Source: Penium margaritaceum (Eukaryota; Streptophyta; Zygnematophyceae; Desmidiales; Peniaceae). Taken from it: a DNA stretch of 42,669 bases. Within the stretch, counting starts at the first letter, position 1; each line of letters opens with the position of its first letter. The position numbers and the translations under genes were made by a program. Location: contig SZWC01001525.1 of the NCBI GenBank assembly GCA_023375785.1, positions 3,480-46,148 of the forward strand, in the 5' to 3' direction. The notes beneath the pieces were generated by a model. That model did no database searches. It was not told where the DNA came from and saw nothing but the letters and a program-made list of their open reading frames with translations. Shown piece after piece: positions 22,063 through 32,569 of this stretch.

Positions 22063-22730
22063 TCCAAGACACCGCAAGTGTATTGGGAAGTGTAGCTCAT
22101 AGACAACAGAAAGAATACATCAGTGTATTCTTTTATAAGGACATAACAGTAGATGCGGAGCGTCGATCTGGACATATTCACGGTATTCGGAAGAGCAAAA
22201 TGTAACAACTGGCTTATGCGCATCATTTGTAATGGGTACTTTACGAGCCATGGAACGCCACCCCGATGGGTAGTCCCCCCCCCCCTCCAAGACACCGCAA
22301 GTGTATTGGGAAGTGTAGCTCATAGACAACAGAAAGAATACATCAGTGTATTCTTTTATAAGGACATAACAGTAGATGCGGAGCGTCGATCTGGACATAT
22401 TCACGGTATTCGGAAGAGCAAAATGTAACAACTGGCTTATGCGCATCATTTGTAATGGGTACTTTACGAGCCATGGAACGCCACCCCGATGGGTAGTCCC
22501 CCCCCCCCTCCAAGACACCGCAAGTGTATTGGGAAGTGTAGCTCATAGACAACAGAAAGAATACATCAGTGTATTCTTTTATAAGGACATAACAGTAGAT
22601 GCGGAGCGTCGATCTGGACATATTCACGGTATTCGGAAGAGCAAAATGTAACAACTGGCTTATGCGCATCATTTGTAATGGGTACTTTACGAGCCATGGA
22701 ACGCCACCCCGATGGGTAGTCCCCCCCCCC
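22063..22730. repeat. Three identical 223-bp tandem beta units
   Basis: Units start at 22063, 22286 and 22509, exactly 223 bp apart. They are identical apart from the length of the closing C run (11, 11, 10). All other beta units in the array are clearly diverged. Confidence 0.95.
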
Positions 22731-23490
22731 TCCAGATACACTACACAATACACCCCCCCCATACACTTCGACTTTGGGGGGGGGGGGGGAACGAGTTGGC
22801 CCCACCCCTCCCCCCCAAGCACTAAGTGTATATGGCAAGTGTATTGGGAAGTGTAGCGGATAGGCAACAAAAAGAATACAAGAGTGTATTACTTTACAAG
22901 TACATGAAAGTAGATGCGGAGCGTCGATCTGGGTAGATTCACGGTATTCAGAAGAGCGAAAAGCAACAATTGGCTTATGCATATCATTCGCCATGGGTAT
23001 ATTGCGAGCGATGGAACGACACCCCGATGGGTAGTCCTCTCCCCCACTCCCCCCAGATAACGCAAGTGTATTGGGGGAGTGTATTGGGGGGTGTGTCTTG
23101 CATACGCTAAAAAATGTACACAATTGTATTTGTACACTTGTGTACAAAATTGACCCTCCTCCAGATGCACTACCCAATACACCCCCCCAATACACTTCGA
23201 ATTTGAGGGGGGGGGGGGAGGGAGTTGGCCCTAACCCCCTCCTAAATACTGTGAAGTGTATCTGGCGAGTGTCTTGGGAAGTGTAGCGGATAGATAACAA
23301 AAAAAATACACAAGTGTATTCTTTTATAAGTACATAACAGTAGATGCGGAGCGTCGATCTGGGTACATTCACGGTATTCAGAAGAGAAAAAAAGAACAAC
23401 TGGCTTATACGCGTATCATTCGCTATGGATTCTTTACGAGCAATGAAACGGCACCCTGATGGGTAGTCCCCCCCCCCCTCCAGATACCGT

Positions 23491-23625
23491 GAGTGTATTG
23501 GGGGAGTGTATTGGGGGGTGTATCTTGCATACGCTAAAAAATGTACACAAGTGTATCTGTACACTTGTGTACAAAGTCGAACACCCTCTAGATACACAAC
23601 CCAATACACTCCCCCAATACACTTC
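23491..23625. repeat. Best-preserved alpha foldback
   Basis: Outer arms 23491-23525 and 23590-23625 pair with about 3 mismatches in 35. Nested within, 23542-23573 is a perfect 14-bp inverted repeat around a 4-nt loop. Equivalent hairpins occur near 21927, 23115 and 23971. Confidence 0.9.
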
Positions 23626-24510
23626 GACTTAGGGGGAGGTAGGGGGGGGGGACGAGTTGTCCCCATCCCCCTGAAAACTTTGACGTGTATGTGGCGAGTG
23701 TATCGGTAAGTGTAGCGGATAGACAACCGAAAGAATACACAAGTGTATTCTTTTGGAAAGGCATGAAAGTAGATATGGAGTGTTGATCTGGATATCTTGA
23801 CGGCATTCAGAAAAGCAAAAGTAACTACTTGTTTACGCGCATCATAAACCTTTGCGGACTTTTCGAGCTATGAAACGGCACCCCCACTAGTAGTAAACCC
23901 CCCCCCCCCCCAAGTCATCTCGAGTGTATTGGAGGAGTGTATTGGGGGGTGTATCTCGCATGCGCTCAAAATTGTACACAAGTGTATTTGTACACTTGTG
24001 TACTAAGTCGACCCCTCTCAAGATACACTACCCAATACATCCCCCCGATACAATCCTAGATAGGAGGGGGGGAGGGGGGGAATTCATGCTTGACCATGTT
24101 ACTTGCCGCTCGAGCGCAAGGTCACCCATTTGGACGAAGATTTCCGTGATAAGCGTCAATAGAACCGAGGACATGTATGCATCTGTTTCTATGTTACAGA
24201 CATAACATAATATTTAAGAAAGAACAAAGGAAGGTCCATTTGTAGAAATAAAATTATTTGATTGAATTGAAACAGATATCCTAGGATCTGTCCTAAATTA
24301 CCTTTTTAAGAAAATCCAGTTCTTAAGAAAGTTCCGTGAAATTGTTGTAGTATTGTACACAGAGGTTATAGTGTACATGATTGTAGCAAGACATTTCTAG
24401 GAAACATTGTCAACTATCTAGGTTTTTTTCTTGGAAGGATCCTCACCATATGTTTCAGTTTTGTACACTAATTATCAAGTGTGTGGATTTGGGGTGATTG
24501 GGCATAAATG

Positions 24511-24551
24511 NNNNNNNNNNNNNNNNNNNNNNNNNNNNNNNNNNNNNNNNN
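24511..24551. other. Assembly gap (41 N)
   Basis: Lies at the junction between the nested insertion and the E pre-integrase domain, hiding the insertion boundary and part of that domain. Confidence 0.99.
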
Positions 24552-25408
24552 TGGGAGACGCGGGAGACCGATGACCATGTTTTTGGAAGCGAGGTATTGG
24601 AGGGCGACAAATTTGGGATGACAAAGGAGGTGATGGTGGAGGATAAGAGGGTTGAAGATGTGACAGCACGAGCAAGTCAAAGAGGGGGAGGTGGTAAGGG
24701 CTGATTGGGAGCGGGGAGTGAAAAGACGGTAGAGGTTGCTTGAGAGGTGGAAGGTGGTTAGAGGAGAGCCAGAGGAGTAAGTGAGGTGAGCTTCGGTGCC
24801 AAAGGCAGGAAAGGTAATGGTGACACATTCTTGTTGGAGTTGGTGAGCTGAGAGGAGATTGGTGTGAAGGGAGGGAACATGGAGGCTGGAGATAGAGCCA
24901 TGAAGAGAAGCGGGAAATGAGAGGGTTTCTTGCAAATGACACGTGGCACTCATGGAGGTGGTGGCTTCATTGATGGTGACGGGAGAGGAAAGTGCAGAAA
25001 TGGTGTCAAAACCTTGAAGAGTGTGGGATGTTTTACCGGAGTCAAGAGTTTGCTTGGTAAAGAGAGAAGGGGACACGGAGTAGATGGAAGATCCTTCATT
25101 GATCTCAATAATAAGAGGGAGGAAAGTGCTAGCGACCGGGACCACATAGCTAGCAACAAAGGGGAGTTTCTAGGAAGCTTGGCGGCCACGGCAAGCCTTT
25201 GAGCGGATGTCCACTCAACGCGGACGATCATTGTACTTACGGGTGGGCCATGCCGCAAGCCACTGGTTAGTCTGGGCGTGGTCACATGTGGAGTAAGGGT
25301 GGTTGAGGCCACCGCACACCGAGGCCTTGAGCGGGCCATGAAGTGGTGCTTGAAGGCACTCCGGAAACCTGTTGGGAAGGATGGGGGCGGCATACATAGA
25401 GGTCCCAC
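24552..25408 (-). pseudogene. Copy E gag end, protease and GAG-pre-integrase
   Basis: Minus strand. A damaged zinc knuckle, ASVCGGLNHPYSTC (first Cys replaced by Ala), is followed by protease sequence (TLDSGKTSHTLQGF; VPSLHTNLLSAHQLQQ) and the pre-integrase block HHHLLCHPKFVALQYLASKN near 24570-24665, which then runs into the gap. The protease DSG is kept. Frames change between knuckle and protease. Confidence 0.78.
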
Positions 25409-26037
25409 TGAAGGGAGGCGATGGCGTATGAAGGTGCATCGCTGCAGCTGTGTGCTAATGTTTGACGATAAGGAGGGAGCCGCTCATGGAAGCAATGGAG
25501 GCCATGAAGGGAGATTGAGAGAAGGCGAGTGGGCAGCCGGGTAGTAAAAAATCAGGTCAAAAAATGAAAAGCGTCCAAAAGTGTACCTAGATTTTGCGCG
25601 ATGGAAAGTTGGCGAAGGAGGCCAGCAAGGGAGGGGGCCAGAAAGTTTTTGAGTGAGAGCACTCAAGGCGAAACGCTCACGACAGGTGTGGGAGGCTGAA
25701 ATCTGCCGATTTCTGGGAGATCCAGGAGAGAACAAAAAAACGGAGTTTTTTTGTGATGGGGAGACTGACTACAATTAGCTCCAAGAAAAATTGGAGTGAG
25801 AGGACTGAAGGCAAAACCCTCGCGGCAAAAGTGGACAGAAAATGGCCGATGTGAAGGGAAATTCTCAAAATGGATTTCTTTGTGGTGGAAAGGTAGAGGG
25901 GGAGGCCAACTGCAATTAGCTCCAGCCAGAATTGGCCTTGAAGCATGAATGACAAAATGCTTGCGACAGACGTGTGATGGAATGGAGTGATGGCCGTGGT
26001 GAAGACGGCAGAGGGAGGCAACAGGAGGGTCACTTGA
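25409..26037 (-). other. Copy E leader and gag N-terminal region, degenerate
   Basis: Only about 630 bp separate the PBS from the zinc knuckle, too short for a complete gag. No gag domain is readable. Much of it is a diverged tandem repeat of about 140 bp: units begin near 25640, 25781 and 25921, each with CTTGCGAC/CTCGCGGC-like and AATTAGCTCCA blocks. Confidence 0.6.
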
Positions 26038-26049
26038 GCCCTGACACCA
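26038..26049 (-). other. Primer binding site of copy E
   Basis: Element-strand TGGTGTCAGGGC directly after the LTR, two differences from TGGTATCAGAGC. Confidence 0.8.
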
Positions 26050-26593
26050 TGTAAAGAATGAGAACAGAAGAAATGTGTTTGATTGAATCAATGAGGGAGA
26101 ACTAGGACAACTTGTGGCCTAAGTGGCAAAACAGAAAGCTAAACAGTAATTGGGGTGATGTAAGGTGCTGTGAAGGGGAGGTGGTGGGGAGGTGAGGTGG
26201 TGGGAAGGTGAGGTGGCGAGGAGGTGAGGTGGTGGGAAGTTGAGGTGGGGAGGTGAGGTGGTGGAAAGGTGAGGTGGTGGGGAGGTGGGGAGGTGAGGTG
26301 ATGGGAAGGTGAGGTTGTCCAGATTTGGGGGAAGGATAATCTGGGGTGAAATGGTGGTGTAGCCTGTTATGGAAGAGGGGCATGGTGGGGCAGCCCCTAG
26401 ATGGGAACATACAATGAGTAGGTTTGGGAGTAAATGGGCGGGGTCGTCCAAGAAGGGAAAAAAAGGCGGAGTAGCCCAGTGAAGGGTGAAATGGTGAGCT
26501 TTGATGGGGAATAATGCTCATGGGGTGATTTGAACGTGTGAGGTAAGTCACAGGAATCAATGTGAGCAGGAAGAGACTCAGATTTTACTGACA
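26050..26593 (-). repeat. 5' LTR of copy E
   Basis: Plus strand TGTAAAGAATGAG ... TACTGACA, 544 bp. Direct copy of 17926-18486 with fewer minisatellite units (about 26170-26315). TACCT follows. Confidence 0.92.
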
Positions 26594-26598
26594 TACCT
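26594..26598. repeat. Target site duplication of copy E, right
   Basis: TACCT, exact partner of 17921-17925. Confidence 0.9.
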
Positions 26599-26690
26599 CC
26601 ACAAGGGTAGAGCATTCCTGAACTATCCTACAACACTAGAAATGGGCATAAATATAAAAAAAACTCTCTCCCTGTACCTTTTTTCAGCTG

Positions 26691-27250
26691 TTATGATCGG
26701 TCCACATCACTTGCATTGTCCATGCCAGTACCTTTCCTGCCTGCTTGATGGAGATCTTCGTCAAGTGGCTTTGTATGCGTATCGGCCATGATCAGTTTGG
26801 TACCAACATACCCAAGATCCATTTTCTTCTTGGAGACAAAGTCTCGAGCACAATGGTACTTTGTGCGCCTTGAGAGAAATGGGTTGTTAGACATGTGTAT
26901 GGCGCTTATGTTGTCGATTTTTATGATTGTTGGTATTGCTTGCGGTGTCTTCATCTCATATGCTAAGCTGCATAGCCACTTCATCTGTTTATACACCTCC
27001 ACCAAGGGGATTTTACATGCTTCTTCTTTTGAAAGAAAGAAACATTCCTGCTTTGTGGCTTGCCCAACTAACAGCACCTCCATTTAGCATGCAGACAAAG
27101 CCTGAGGTGGACTTTCAGTCATCTATCTTGCCAATCGGTATCAATGTAACACATGAGAGGCTTCCAAACAGGAGCCCCACATGTCGTATCCCATTCATCT
27201 AGCACGTGATGCGCTTCATGGCCTGTAAGTGTACTGGTCCAGGTTGGCCA
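26691..27250 (-). pseudogene. Copy F RNase H
   Basis: Minus strand. A 130-codon open stretch (27083-26691) holds QECFFLSKEEACKIPLVEVY, IIKIDNISAIHMSNNP, SRRTKYHCARDFVSKKKM and MADTHTKPLDEDLHQ. Upstream, broken by stops, are MKRITC, RHVGLLFGSLSCVTLIPIGK, STSGFVCMLNGGAVSW. The acidic residue of IDN and the ADxxTKPL end are typical copia landmarks. Confidence 0.88.
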
Positions 27251-27439
27251 TAAACCGGCTTGCCTGCGTGATAGCATGGGCTATATCTGGTCGGGTGGCG
27301 ACCATGGCATGCATCAAACGGTCCCCTGCAGGCTAACATGGAATGACCGGCATGCCATTTTTCTCTGCTTTGTTGGATGCGGACATTGAGGTAGAGAACT
27401 TGCACTATGAGCTCATGGGTGTCCTGGCAGGCTTGCAAT

Positions 27440-28160
27440 CTGCCATGTCATAACGCTTGAGGATAAAACCGATGTATTTTGCTTTGTTCAGGCTGATTTT
27501 ACTCGTTTCTTTGTCGATCTTGATTACAATTCCAAGGTATTAGTCAAGAGTTCCCATGTCCTTCATCATGAAACTACTGCTCAGGTACCTACAAAGATCA
27601 TCTAGTATCTCCTATTGAGGAACAGCAGGGAATAATTTTATCAACGTACAAGAAAACCAACATAGCCCCCTTGTCGCTCTCATTCACATACATGCTAGGG
27701 TCGTTATTGAAGTCTATGATGGATTCCTTAGCCATGGGCGCATCCATCTCCTGATACCAAATTCTGAAGGCTTTCTTTAGCCCATAGAGTCCTTTCACTA
27801 ATCTGTACACATTGTTCTTGAGAGCATCAACCCCCTCTGGCACTGCCATCAGTACCTCCTTGTCATGTTCGTCGACTTTGAAGGTTGTGTTGGCTTCCAT
27901 TTGGTGGAATTCTATGTTCTTGGCACCAACGATGGCAAGCATGGATCAAATAGAGGCAAGTGTCACCAAAGGACCAACGGTCTCATCATACTCTGCGCCG
28001 GGTAGTTGAGGGAACCACGTTGCCACCACCTTCGCCTTGTACGTTTCTATCTCACCATCTTGTTTCCTTTTTACTTTCAGCATTAGTGTGGACCCCACCA
28101 TGTCATCCCTATCAGGTATGTCCACCAACTCCCATGTCCCATTCTCCTCAATGGAGTAGA
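27440..28160 (-). pseudogene. Copy F reverse transcriptase
   Basis: Minus strand in pieces. N-terminal: MLKVKRKQDGEIETYKAKVV and GAEYDETVGPLVTLASI. Middle: IEFHQMEANTTF (D lost), VYRLVKGLYGLKKAFRIWYQ, DPSMYV. The catalytic tetrad reads YVDK in place of YVDD (plus about 27640-27652), so the enzyme would be dead. A downstream fragment with KYIGFILKRYDMADCKPART lies near 27440-27480. Confidence 0.87.
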
Positions 28161-29000
28161 GCCCACTGTGTATTTATTTGTTGCACTCAGCTTTGACAGG
28201 CCAAGTGAGTGTCTCTGTGATGGACGTGGCCTCCTCTTGAACCGAAACAAATAGTTGAAGCTTGCTATTCACCCCTTTCCGTATTGTGATGCTGCTGAGG
28301 CACTTTGAGACATGAACTTGTCTTTGGACCTGCTAGGTGTTGTTGCTACTCTGGAGGGTAAAGTTCTACTTTGACAAAAATGGTGAGAGAGACATCCTCC
28401 TCATGGCCACGAGGATTAGCTACATCATAATCAGAGTTTAATTCATCCTATTCATCTTCATCAGCTCCTCTCCTTGATGCAATACCCAGCCCATGCACTT
28501 GCCAATGTGCTGGCGCTTTGTCTCCCTCCTCAATGAGGGTGAGCTACTCTCCCTGTCTGGGTGCGCTCTCAAGTTCCACAAACTCTCCCTTGCCCAGAGA
28601 CCTTTCATGGAGATCTATGTATTCACTGAGGATGACCCTCTTGGCTCCTTGGTCTCAGAGTCCTTAAGCTCTGTGGGCGATGTCATAGCAGATGAAGACA
28701 CACTTTTACCCTCTTGCATCTAGCTTTCCAGGCCCTCGCCCACCTTGACCTTGGCAAAATCAGTGCAATCAAACACTTTTAGATTGGATACGTCCAGCTT
28801 CTTGCCTGACCATGCTTCTTGCGGCATCCTCAGCTGGTGTCTCTGCTTCTTCTTGCCTCTCCTTCACAGAGTTGCTGCGGGTAGAAGGTTCACAAGATAG
28901 GCAACCATACATGTTGCTTCACCCCAGAATGGAGGAGCCATCCGGGCAGGAAAGAGCATGCACATCTTCATGCTGAGGAGGATCTGGTTCATCCTCTCTA

Positions 29001-29420
29001 CTACGCCATTACTTTAAGGTAAGTAGGGCTGTTTTTCTTATGTTCAAGACCCTCTTGATTGAGCCACTCCATGCACGCATCATACTCCCTTCCATATTCC
29101 GTCTTGAACGACTTCACGTTCATACCAGTATGTCTCTCAACCAAAATGACAAAGGCTTGTGCATTATCCTTCACCTTCCTGCCTCTTTGTGTCGAGAAAA
29201 CATGTCCACACCTTACGACCATGATCGTCGATGCGGATGAGAAGATAGCTGCTGCCTTTGTTGGATGGTATGGAAAATGGCTTGCACACATGAGAGTGTA
29301 TGAGGTCGAGGGGTGCAAGAGCATGCGTACCATTATGCTCAAAAGGGCTCTACTTGGCCTCATCCTAAAGGCACGGCTCAGACCAGTTCCCAGCTGGTTC
29401 TTTCGCCTCATCATCTACCT
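29001..29420 (-). pseudogene. Copy F integrase fragment
   Basis: Minus strand: KVKDNAQAFVILVERHTGMN, VKSFKTEYGREYDACMEWLN and QEGLEHKKNSPTY. This corresponds to the region before and after the second catalytic Asp; TDNG reads TEYG here, so that Asp is lost. Confidence 0.8.
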
Positions 29421-29670
29421 CCATCCCAAGCACTAGCTCCTGATTTCCCATGAGCTAAAATGTACAGTAAGCCATGTGTCCAAAATGCCTGTACCACTGG
29501 TTTTCATAGCAAGTGTGCTTTTCCAAATGAGCAACCCATGTGGCCACTTCTACTGCCATTTCTTCCATTGCCACTACTTTCCCTGATCCAAGAATGCCTT
29601 TTATCATCAGACTCTTTGTCGGTACTCTCCTCGCTATCTGCTTTGGGTAAAGATTCAGCCTTTTACTAAG

Positions 29671-30060
29671 TCATGTTGGTTTACACGGCATGTAGTATAT
29701 CAACGGGAGGGACCTGAGTAGACAATTTTTGGTGGAGTAGGAGAAGTTGATGTTCTTAGTATGAAGAATCACTTCTTCCTTCTCTGTGAGGACAACCATC
29801 ATGCCATGATCACAGATCTTAGAGATGGGGAGCAGGTTCCCTGTGAAGGAGGACAAGTAGACTATCCTCACTAGCCTGAAGTCTGAATCTGCGCCGTTGA
29901 CACCCATTGTGACTTGCATGTCAACAATCACCTTAACTGTGTCAATCTTGTTGTTTGTGACTCCAAAGTTCTTGTTGCATGGAGCAAGAAAGCTGAAATC
30001 TCTCTTCTTGTATGTGGTGTGCTAATTGGTGTCTGAATCGGCGATGTATGCCCCTGGCCT
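29671..30060 (-). pseudogene. Copy F aspartic protease
   Basis: Minus strand: AYIADSDTN with the catalytic DSG turned into DSD, a TAG soon after, then LAPCNKNFGVTNNK, VTMGVNGADSDFRLVRIVYL, SSFTGNLLPISKICDHGMMV. The SFTGNLLPISK block is the copia protease C-terminal landmark. Confidence 0.82.
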
Positions 30061-30159
30061 GAGTATCATCCTCCCTTTATTGGAGTCACACTCTGGATCC
30101 TTCCCACCATTTGCCCCTTTCTTTCTATCCTCATCTCCTCCCTCTTTCTTGGGTTCCCT

Positions 30160-30840
30160 CCACTCCCAAACCTAGTGTCCATCATTGTCACAGTTGTGAC
30201 AATTTTTGGTGCTTTTGACCGCTACCACTATTGCTTGTCCTGTTGTTTCACCTGTAGCTAGAGGAGGAGGTATTGCGGAAGGTTCACTAGTTTGTGATGC
30301 AAAATCAGCCATCTTTCATTCATTGCTGCTGCATCACATGACTTCATTCGGCAGGTACTCCAGAAAAGTGGTGTAGGAAAATTACTCTTTAGTCCACCCT
30401 GCAATCACTATGATCATAGGGCCCCACGTCTCCAACATCCACAACAGCAATATCATGGCCTGTATGTTGGAGTCTATGCCCCATCACATGCTGGTGGCTT
30501 TTTGCAGAAGTCTCTCAAACTTCTTCATAAAGACGAAGATATCCTCTTCTTCACCAGCCTCATGTCAATGAGATTATTTAGAATTAATAGGCGTTTGACA
30601 AGTGAAAAGAACTGGAACACCTTGTCTAATTTGGTGCATGATGTGGTCGTCACTCTGCAACCCCTAATGTGTGAAAGGAATAAGGGTTGTACAGGGGACA
30701 CAAGAACGGTAAGAACCATCTCGTTGAGCTTGATCCATGCCACAAGGTCACCACCCTCCTCTGTTGGTGCTGGGATGGTTCTGTCAAAGTATCCTAGCAA
30801 GTCTCCATCACCCATGATGATTTTAAACTACCGCACTAGT
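30160..30840 (-). pseudogene. Copy F gag
   Basis: Minus strand. The 97-codon frame at 30815-30525 (MGDGDLLGYFDRTIPAPTEE, DLVAWIKLNEMVLTVLV, LDKVFQFFSLVKRLLILNNL) looks like the UBN2/copia gag core. After several stops comes a zinc knuckle CHNCDNDGH whose last Cys is replaced following a stop (about 30165-30210). Confidence 0.72.
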
Positions 30841-31300
30841 ACGTAAAATCTTGAGCCAAATTTGAAAAGTATGACGACAAATAGGTATGGAGGTGTAGCA
30901 AATACACACCAGGACAAACAAGTCAACCCTTGTTTGACACGAGCACATAATGGTTTTTTTCTTGTACGTTGTGCTTGACCGCGGCTACGCACGTGATGAG
31001 CAAAGTTTGAAGTTTGGAGTTTGAGATCTCCCGCATTCGACGTCAGTGCTCCGCATGCACCGACATCCGTACTTGGACCATGAATAGTTGCATCGCTCCT
31101 GGTGTTGTACGTGCAGCAAAGCACAAACCTGCCCTAATTTTGTCCTAAATGTGCCTAAAACACGCGAGGGATGCTAAGGGCAAAACACCAAAAATATATG
31201 TGTGAAAAAATTTGGACAAGGACAAATGTGTATGCCCCAATTAGGGACAAAGCCAAAAGACATTGAAAAAAAAGTTAAAGCACCTTTTAGATACCAGTAG

Positions 31301-31916
31301 GGTACCACATCCATAGAACAAACCCGGTTCCAACAAACTTGAGGATGAGATAATGGTTCTCAAGTTCCCCTGTCCCTGCCATCCCTATGATTACACGTGT
31401 TATGTTGTTGCACCTATTGTTGATGTTGATGTGCCTGTGTTTGAGGCCATTGTAGGGTGTTGGTCAAGAGCGGCAATTGCTTACCTTGTCCACGATGGTC
31501 GTTGGGAGAAGATGTAGGCTGATGTTAGCTTTCAAGAAGGAAAGGTTCAAATCCATTGCATTCCCCTCCTCCTAATGTCGGCATGCAAACGGCAAAGTTG
31601 GGTGAGAGCAGAGGCCCTCTCATTTCTTGACACATACTGGTTGCATGCGTGGAACTCCTCTTACTAGAGGTGCAAGCCCGTAACCCTTTGCTCGCTATCG
31701 AGCTAACAACTTTGGGAGAGAAGTTGCAATAGAGAAAATCCCACAATGGCTGTTCCACCTTCTCCACATGTATGAGTTGCACATTGCAAACTTAATAAAG
31801 CATACATTTCACTTTCAAGTGCACTAGCGTCTCATCATGAAGAGAAGACCTTAGATCCTCAAAGTGCAAGAGAGCATCAAAAAGGGATCACTTAAATGTT
31901 ATGCAAGACACATCAT
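31301..31916. other. Spacer between F and repeat D
   Basis: No gene or repeat recognised. A GGTTCAAATCC box near 31544 resembles a tRNA B box but no tRNA fold closes around it. Confidence 0.4.
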
Positions 31917-32384
31917 TGTTGGTTTGTGTGGCTTCCACCCGCCACGACCGATGCCGATGGATTACCCATATACCCACATTGGTGGTATATGGTAGAGGAG
32001 GGCGTGACGACACGACAGGCCTCTGGATTGTCCCGAGACTTTGCCAGCATGTACGACAATGCTGGCAAGACGCAGTCGATGCGTTCCGGCAGCCCTGTGG
32101 GCTTATCGGGAGCTAGGAGAGTTTTCTCGCTGGGTTGAGACCCGGACACCCGGTGGATTGTACCGGTGCGACGAGGAGACCCAGTGGCTGTAGTAGTGCT
32201 TCTGATGTTCGAAAAGCCGTGCGTGATGTGTGGACGCTGATTCTAAGATTTTCTAGCATTGCTCTTTTTTCTCGAGACCCGGGCACTTAGAGAGCTGTTC
32301 CGATGCCTCGAGGAGACCAGCATTGATTGTTATCGTGGTGTACAAAGTGTGTTCCCCCTGCTGACTCATTTGGGTTCAGCAGGG
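31917..32384 (+). repeat. Repeat D, plus-oriented arm (LTR-like)
   Basis: Starts at TGTTGGTTTGTGTGG. It matches, in inverted orientation and at high but imperfect identity, 40854 down to 40471 and then 32659 down to about 32570. Similarity begins exactly at TGTTGG on both sides, as for an LTR end. It contains a 9-bp-stem hairpin CCATATACC / GGTATATGG (31966-31992) and two GAGACC modules (about 32145-32190 and 32279-32319). Confidence 0.8.
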
Positions 32385-32569
32385 GTGATGGGGCCCAGTG
32401 CGGCTAGCTGCCGGCGCCCCTACATAAGCCCGCTTGGGGCTCATTTGTAAACTCTCTTTGTTCTTTCATATAAGGCCTTCCAGACTTTGCCAAAGTTTTG
32501 CCGTCTTGTATTGCACTCACACACAGAGGACATGTGTTTGCATCGGCCTACATGCCCTAATGCCGTCAC
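32385..32569. other. Centre between the two D arms
   Basis: About 185 bp not clearly shared by the arms. It contains CTACATAAGC and CATATAAGG TATA-like sequences. No coding potential. Confidence 0.4.

Larger units (their letters stand above)
21836..24080. repeat. Composite hairpin array (alpha and beta units)
   Basis: Alternates two unit types. Alpha (about 160-190 bp) is a foldback: outer arms built on GTGTATTGGGGG repeats, an inner palindrome TGTACACAAGTGTA / TACACTTGTGTACA, and a C run and a G run at its edges. Alpha copies lie near 21850, 23045, 23480 and 23913, with a half copy near 22731. Beta (about 223 bp) carries a small hairpin AAGAATACA / TGTATTCTT and ends in a C run. Beta copies begin near 22063, 22286, 22509, 22820, 23240 and 23655. 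Long minus-strand ORFs across it (up to 386 codons at 22566-23726) switch frame between units and are not credible proteins. Confidence 0.88.
21454..24507. mobile_element. Nested ~3.05-kb TIR/foldback insertion inside copy E
   Basis: Interrupts E between its GAG-pre-integrase and integrase core. The left end reads TTATGGTTAATCACCCC; the reverse complement of the right end reads TTATGCCCAATCACCCC. Similarity continues weakly about 20 bp further, including TGTAYACAAA on both sides. AT-rich subterminal zones contain repeated TGTATAC/TGTACAC motifs (left near 21493, 21538, 21655; right near 24351, 24370, 24463). The core (21836-24080) is an array of hairpin units with C and G homopolymers. No transposase ORF is present. 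A 41-N gap touches the right end, so no target duplication can be scored. Superfamily unknown. Confidence 0.65.
17926..26593 (-). mobile_element. Copy E: Ty1/copia LTR retrotransposon with nested insertion
   Basis: An 8,668-bp minus-strand element with two direct LTRs (561 and 544 bp), an exact TACCT duplication, a PBS at the right LTR, and gag/protease, pre-integrase, integrase, linker, RT and RNase H remnants. Without the ~3.05-kb insertion at 21454-24507 it would be about 5.6 kb. The coding region has many stops and frame changes. The lineage differs from families A and B: its RNase H carries SWRSTRSSSVSLSSC. Confidence 0.93.
26600..31300 (-). mobile_element. Copy F: decayed Ty1/copia element, ends not located
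   Basis: A fourth copia lineage on the minus strand, with gag, zinc knuckle, protease, integrase, RT and RNase H remnants in the usual order from high to low coordinates. It is less GC rich than family A. No LTR pair was found. Copy E is inserted at or just beyond its 3' end, and a weak PBS-like site (TGGTATCTAAAA on the minus strand) lies near 31285-31296. The boundaries given are approximate. Confidence 0.8.

Noticed and set aside
22063..22730. CRISPR-like array
   Set aside because: 223-bp contiguous identical units with no spacers, in a eukaryotic retrotransposon setting.
22566..23726. 386-codon minus-strand ORF through the hairpin array
   Set aside because: The reading frame relative to the repeat shifts from unit to unit, so aligned units encode different peptides; openness comes from base composition.
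21850..24080. Telomere-like repeat (TGTATTGGGGG)
   Set aside because: Units are not simple tandem short repeats, occur in both orientations as hairpins, and do not match TTTAGGG-type plant telomeres.
31440..31560. tRNA gene or SINE (GGTTCAAATCC with an A-box-like TGGTCAAGAG upstream)
   Set aside because: The T stem closes at 4 of 5 pairs only and no acceptor stem can be formed.
31901..32116. Small protein conserved between D and D'
   Set aside because: A second frame is equally open in both arms and the differences show no clear codon-position bias by eye; more likely non-coding LTR sequence.
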